Below, piece after piece: positions 33,567 to 36,075 of a stretch of DNA of 36,075 bases. The notes beneath the pieces were generated by a model that worked only from the letters and a program-made list of their open reading frames with translations, made no database searches and had not been told where the DNA came from. This DNA is from Chlamydiae bacterium CG10_big_fil_rev_8_21_14_0_10_35_9. Its GTDB lineage: Bacteria; Chlamydiota; Chlamydiia; Chlamydiales; SM23-39. A program made the position numbers and the translations under genes. The first letter of the stretch is position 1; each line of letters opens with the position of its first letter. The DNA is taken from contig PFAC01000009.1 of assembly GCA_002773835.1 (NCBI GenBank), forward strand, positions 16,085-52,159, written 5' to 3'.

Positions 33567-34466
33567 ATGAAAGGAATCATTCTTGCAGCAGGAAAAGGCA
33601 CCAGGCTTTATCCCATCACAAAAGTAATTTCTAAGCAGCTTCTTCCTGTTTACGATAAACCTATGATTTATTATCCACTATCAGTTTTAATGCTGGCAAA
33701 GATACGAGACATATTGATTATCACTACACCTGAAGATCTTTTACTTTTTCAAAAACTTCTGGGCAATGGATCGGGCTTGGGCCTCCATATTCAATATAAA
33801 GTCCAAGAAAAGCCTAATGGAATTGCTGAGGCACTTATTATTGGTGAGCACTTTCTCAATGGTGACTCTTTTGCGTTAGTTCTTGGTGATAACCTCTTTT
33901 ATGGACAAGGCCTTACCAAAATGCTGCTATCAGCCAAGAAAAACACTGGAGCTACTATTTTCGGCTATAGGGTCAAAGATGCAAAAAGATATGGAGTGGT
34001 AACACTAAATGAGGAAAATATACCTATCGAAATTACTGAAAAGCCTTTAAATCCGATTTCAAACATTGCCGTTACTGGTCTATATTACTATGACAGCTTT
34101 GCTGTAGAAATGGCAAAACAACTAAAACCTTCTAAAAGAGGTGAATTAGAAATCAGTGAAATAAACCAATGTTATTTACATCAGAGTAACTTAAATTTAG
34201 AACTCTTAGGAAGAGGCGCCGCTTGGCTAGATACTGGGACACATGAATCTTTATTACAGGCTGGTCAATTTATACAAACCATTGAAGCTCGACAAGGATT
34301 TAAAATAGCCTGTTTAGAAGAAATTGCCTATTGCAATGGTTGGATTTCAAAAAATGAATTGGAAAGATTAGCTCTTAATTACACCAATGACTACCAAGAC
34401 TATCTTTTGAAACTAATCCAGGAGCCTTTTTCGGAAGTGAATATTTGCAAAGATTACAGCAGCTAA
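33567..34466 (+). CDS. rmlA: Glucose-1-phosphate thymidylyltransferase
   Basis: This 299-residue enzyme makes dTDP-glucose from glucose 1-phosphate and dTTP, the first step of dTDP-rhamnose and other dTDP-sugars. It shows [62 protein letters not shown] (catalytic Asp), [16 protein letters not shown] and [19 protein letters not shown], all as in RmlA. ATG 33567 is used because it begins the MKGIILAAG nucleotide-binding loop; the upstream extension has no family match. No rmlB, rmlC or rmlD lies in the window. Its 3' 54 bp overlap the convergent MFS gene. Secure. Confidence 0.95.
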   Translation: MKGIILAAGKGTRLYPITKVISKQLLPVYDKPMIYYPLSVLMLAKIRDILIITTPEDLLLFQKLLGNGSGLGLHIQYKVQEKPNGIAEALIIGEHFLNGDSFALVLGDNLFYGQGLTKMLLSAKKNTGATIFGYRVKDAKRYGVVTLNEENIPIEITEKPLNPISNIAVTGLYYYDSFAVEMAKQLKPSKRGELEISEINQCYLHQSNLNLELLGRGAAWLDTGTHESLLQAGQFIQTIEARQGFKIACLEEIAYCNGWISKNELERLALNYTNDYQDYLLKLIQEPFSEVNICKDYSS

Positions 34467-35651
34467 AAGCATGCATACCCCCCCTATCAGCATAGGCAAA
34501 ATAGGATAGGATCCGACAAACGTTCCGCTAAATAATGGACTCATCCCAAATCCAAGGGCAATAACTGCCTGTAATATTCCTAATATCTCCCCTTGCACTT
34601 CTTCACTTGCCTTATTTGAGATAATTGTAGAGATAGTTGGGAAAAGCATAGCAATATGAAACTCCACTAAAGCAACATACAAATAAAGCCCTATGGTTGT
34701 TTTAATTAATGTCGCTAGAAAAAAGAGTCCTCCAGAAGCTAACAAAGCATAAAAAAATACAGATTTTGCAGAGAATAAATTGACAATGGGCCTGATCAAA
34801 AGACCACTGCTTAATGCATAAACACCTGATGCTATTCCATAAAATGTGCCTATTTTTGAAGGCGTAAACTGGAATCTTTCAATTAAATAAACCGGAATAA
34901 ACTCCATAAAGAAGGAAAAGCCGAAAACATAAATAAAGCTACATAAAAAAACTCCTCTTAAGTCTTTCATCATAAAGCCTTTTTTAACGACTTTAAGCCC
35001 ATGTAAGATATCAAACTTTACTGTCTTATTTACTGGATGAGTTTCCACAAAGAACTTAAGAAGCAACAAAAAATTTATGAAAATAATTACAGCGGAAAAG
35101 ATAAAAGGCAGGCTATAGCTTGCAAAAGGGATTAAATTAATGTCCGTAAGCTTTCCTCCTAAAAATGGACCTATAGTAAAGCCAATGCCTAATGCCATGT
35201 TGTAAAGACCAAAGTTTTTAGCCTTTGTTTTTCTAGTGCTCATATCAGAAATAGAAGCTTGAACAACTGAAGAGTTTCCCGCCCCAATACCTACTAAAAT
35301 TCTAGAGAGTATTAGAAAAAAAAGACTGTTCAGGCCGATGGCTGCTACTCCAAATAAGTGCCCTACAGTTGCCATAATGAGCGTTATAACCAGCACTTTT
35401 TTGCGTCCTTTCTGATCAGATAAAGTCCCAAGTATTGGTGTGCTTAAAAAGTGAAAAATTGGCTCAATAGCAAGTAAAATACCAAGGTAAAACCCTCTTA
35501 CAGCATTCGATGTTTCAGGTGAGACTAAAAAGTCTTTTTCCACAAACAGCATTGAGCTAAAAAGTGGATAGACAATTCCAATACTGAAATAGTCTATAAA
35601 TACAATGAATAAAATAACTGTTAATGAGAGTCTTTTATGAATTTTTTTCAT
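34413..35651 (-). CDS. MFS transporter (TetA/DHA1-like)
   Basis: This 412-residue protein has twelve TM segments. MFS motif A is well kept as [18 protein letters not shown] near residues 78-95. The antiporter-type region [20 protein letters not shown] with [20 protein letters not shown] resembles TetA/DHA1 drug exporters. The ATG at 35651 has GGGAG 6 nt upstream and is preferred to 35669. It would export a drug or metabolite by proton antiport; the substrate is unknown. It is a single gene, and its final 54 bp lie antisense to the end of rmlA. Confidence 0.88.
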   Translation of the reverse strand: MKKIHKRLSLTVILFIVFIDYFSIGIVYPLFSSMLFVEKDFLVSPETSNAVRGFYLGILLAIEPIFHFLSTPILGTLSDQKGRKKVLVITLIMATVGHLFGVAAIGLNSLFFLILSRILVGIGAGNSSVVQASISDMSTRKTKAKNFGLYNMALGIGFTIGPFLGGKLTDINLIPFASYSLPFIFSAVIIFINFLLLLKFFVETHPVNKTVKFDILHGLKVVKKGFMMKDLRGVFLCSFIYVFGFSFFMEFIPVYLIERFQFTPSKIGTFYGIASGVYALSSGLLIRPIVNLFSAKSVFFYALLASGGLFFLATLIKTTIGLYLYVALVEFHIAMLFPTISTIISNKASEEVQGEILGILQAVIALGFGMSPLFSGTFVGSYPILPMLIGGVCMLLAAVIFANIHFRKRLLD

Positions 35652-35874
35652 ATTTCTCCCACATAGCATAACAGAGAAAAAAAGCCATTAAAAACTAATA
35701 GGCCTATCAATTCTTATCATTCCAGGATAAATACTGCATGAAGTCCACCTCCATTGATCTTTTTTTAATATTGTTAATTTTGTTATAGGCTTTTAGAATT
35801 CCCTCCCTTTCTATAAATTTAAATGAATTAAATTTTTTATAAATTGCTTTTTTACTAAAAAAAATGAGGAAATT

Positions 35875-36075
35875 ATGGCAGCAGCATCACCACCTTGTTC
35901 ACCTTTACACTTTTCTAATGAAAGTGATTCTGTAAATGTTAGATATGATAAAGCTTTTACACTGTTTAGTGGAGAAGAGCGTCCACCAACAATTTGTCTT
36001 TTTAGTTCCAACTCGGAAGCCCTTAGGAGAATTCAAGATATCTTTGGGCAAAATTTAGACATTGATTCTATTAGA
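35875..36075 (+). CDS. Hypothetical protein, C-terminus cut by window edge
   Basis: An open frame of 67 codons starts at ATG 35875, with GAGGAAA about 3-6 nt upstream, and runs to the edge without a stop. It begins MAAASPPCSPLHFSNESDSV and continues with NVRYDKAFTLFSGEERPPTI. There is no signal peptide or membrane segment and no recognised family. It may be a larger lineage-specific protein; only the start is visible. Confidence 0.6.
   Translation, partial: MAAASPPCSPLHFSNESDSVNVRYDKAFTLFSGEERPPTICLFSSNSEALRRIQDIFGQNLDIDSIR

Overview
This AT-rich window looks like chromosome from an obligate intracellular or amoeba-associated bacterium, most likely an environmental member of the Chlamydiota. 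That assignment is inference. It rests on a secreted protein at the left edge that resembles BON-type proteins of Parachlamydiae, and on several eukaryote-like proteins (F-box, tristetraprolin-type CCCH zinc fingers, mitochondrial carrier). It is also suggested by a membrane protein with paired hydrophobic segments like inclusion-membrane proteins, and by many lineage-specific ORFs. There is no rRNA operon, CRISPR array, integrase or intact insertion sequence.

Layout. 1-1566: partial secreted protein and an MFS transporter. 1683-5066: a tRNA with anticodon CAT whose 3' half is duplicated 1987 bp downstream. The two copies flank a single gene for a secreted protein with eight ~50-residue WxxxxD-type repeats. 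Two decayed DUF1016 (YhcG/PDDEXK-like) genes follow, so this looks like an integration hotspot. 5425-9095: a tight three-gene set (SHMT-like PLP enzyme, ATP-grasp/methyltransferase fusion, GNAT acetyltransferase), probably an undescribed small-molecule pathway. 9153-20343: a host-interaction-like region with a helical/propeller protein, an F-box/TPR-like protein, a LysE exporter, a triple CCCH zinc-finger protein, an SLC25-type carrier, a decayed glycosyltransferase, a secreted Ntn amidase, an inclusion-membrane-like protein and a membrane-anchored EEP-family hydrolase.

20321-25406: a LolCDE/MacB-type ABC pair, small membrane and cysteine-rich proteins, a YkgJ-type CxxCxxCC protein, a basic nucleic-acid-binding-like protein, a GT25-type glycosyltransferase and a dienelactone-hydrolase-family enzyme. 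25628-32608: an unknown protein, a translationally coupled phosphoketolase-acetate kinase operon, a P3A-type proton ATPase transcribed toward it, and a Nudix hydrolase. 32612-36075: a membrane-anchored glycosyltransferase-like protein, RmlA, an MFS transporter overlapping the rmlA 3' end, and an unknown gene cut by the right edge.

How genes work together. Phosphoketolase and AckA would convert sugar phosphate to acetyl phosphate and then acetate plus ATP, and the neighbouring proton pump could spend that ATP on membrane potential or acid defence. The PLP/ATP-grasp/methyltransferase/acetyltransferase set could make and modify an amino-acid-derived compound. The F-box, CCCH and carrier proteins are best explained as tools acting on host protein turnover, mRNA and metabolite transport, but delivery into a host is not shown by the sequence.
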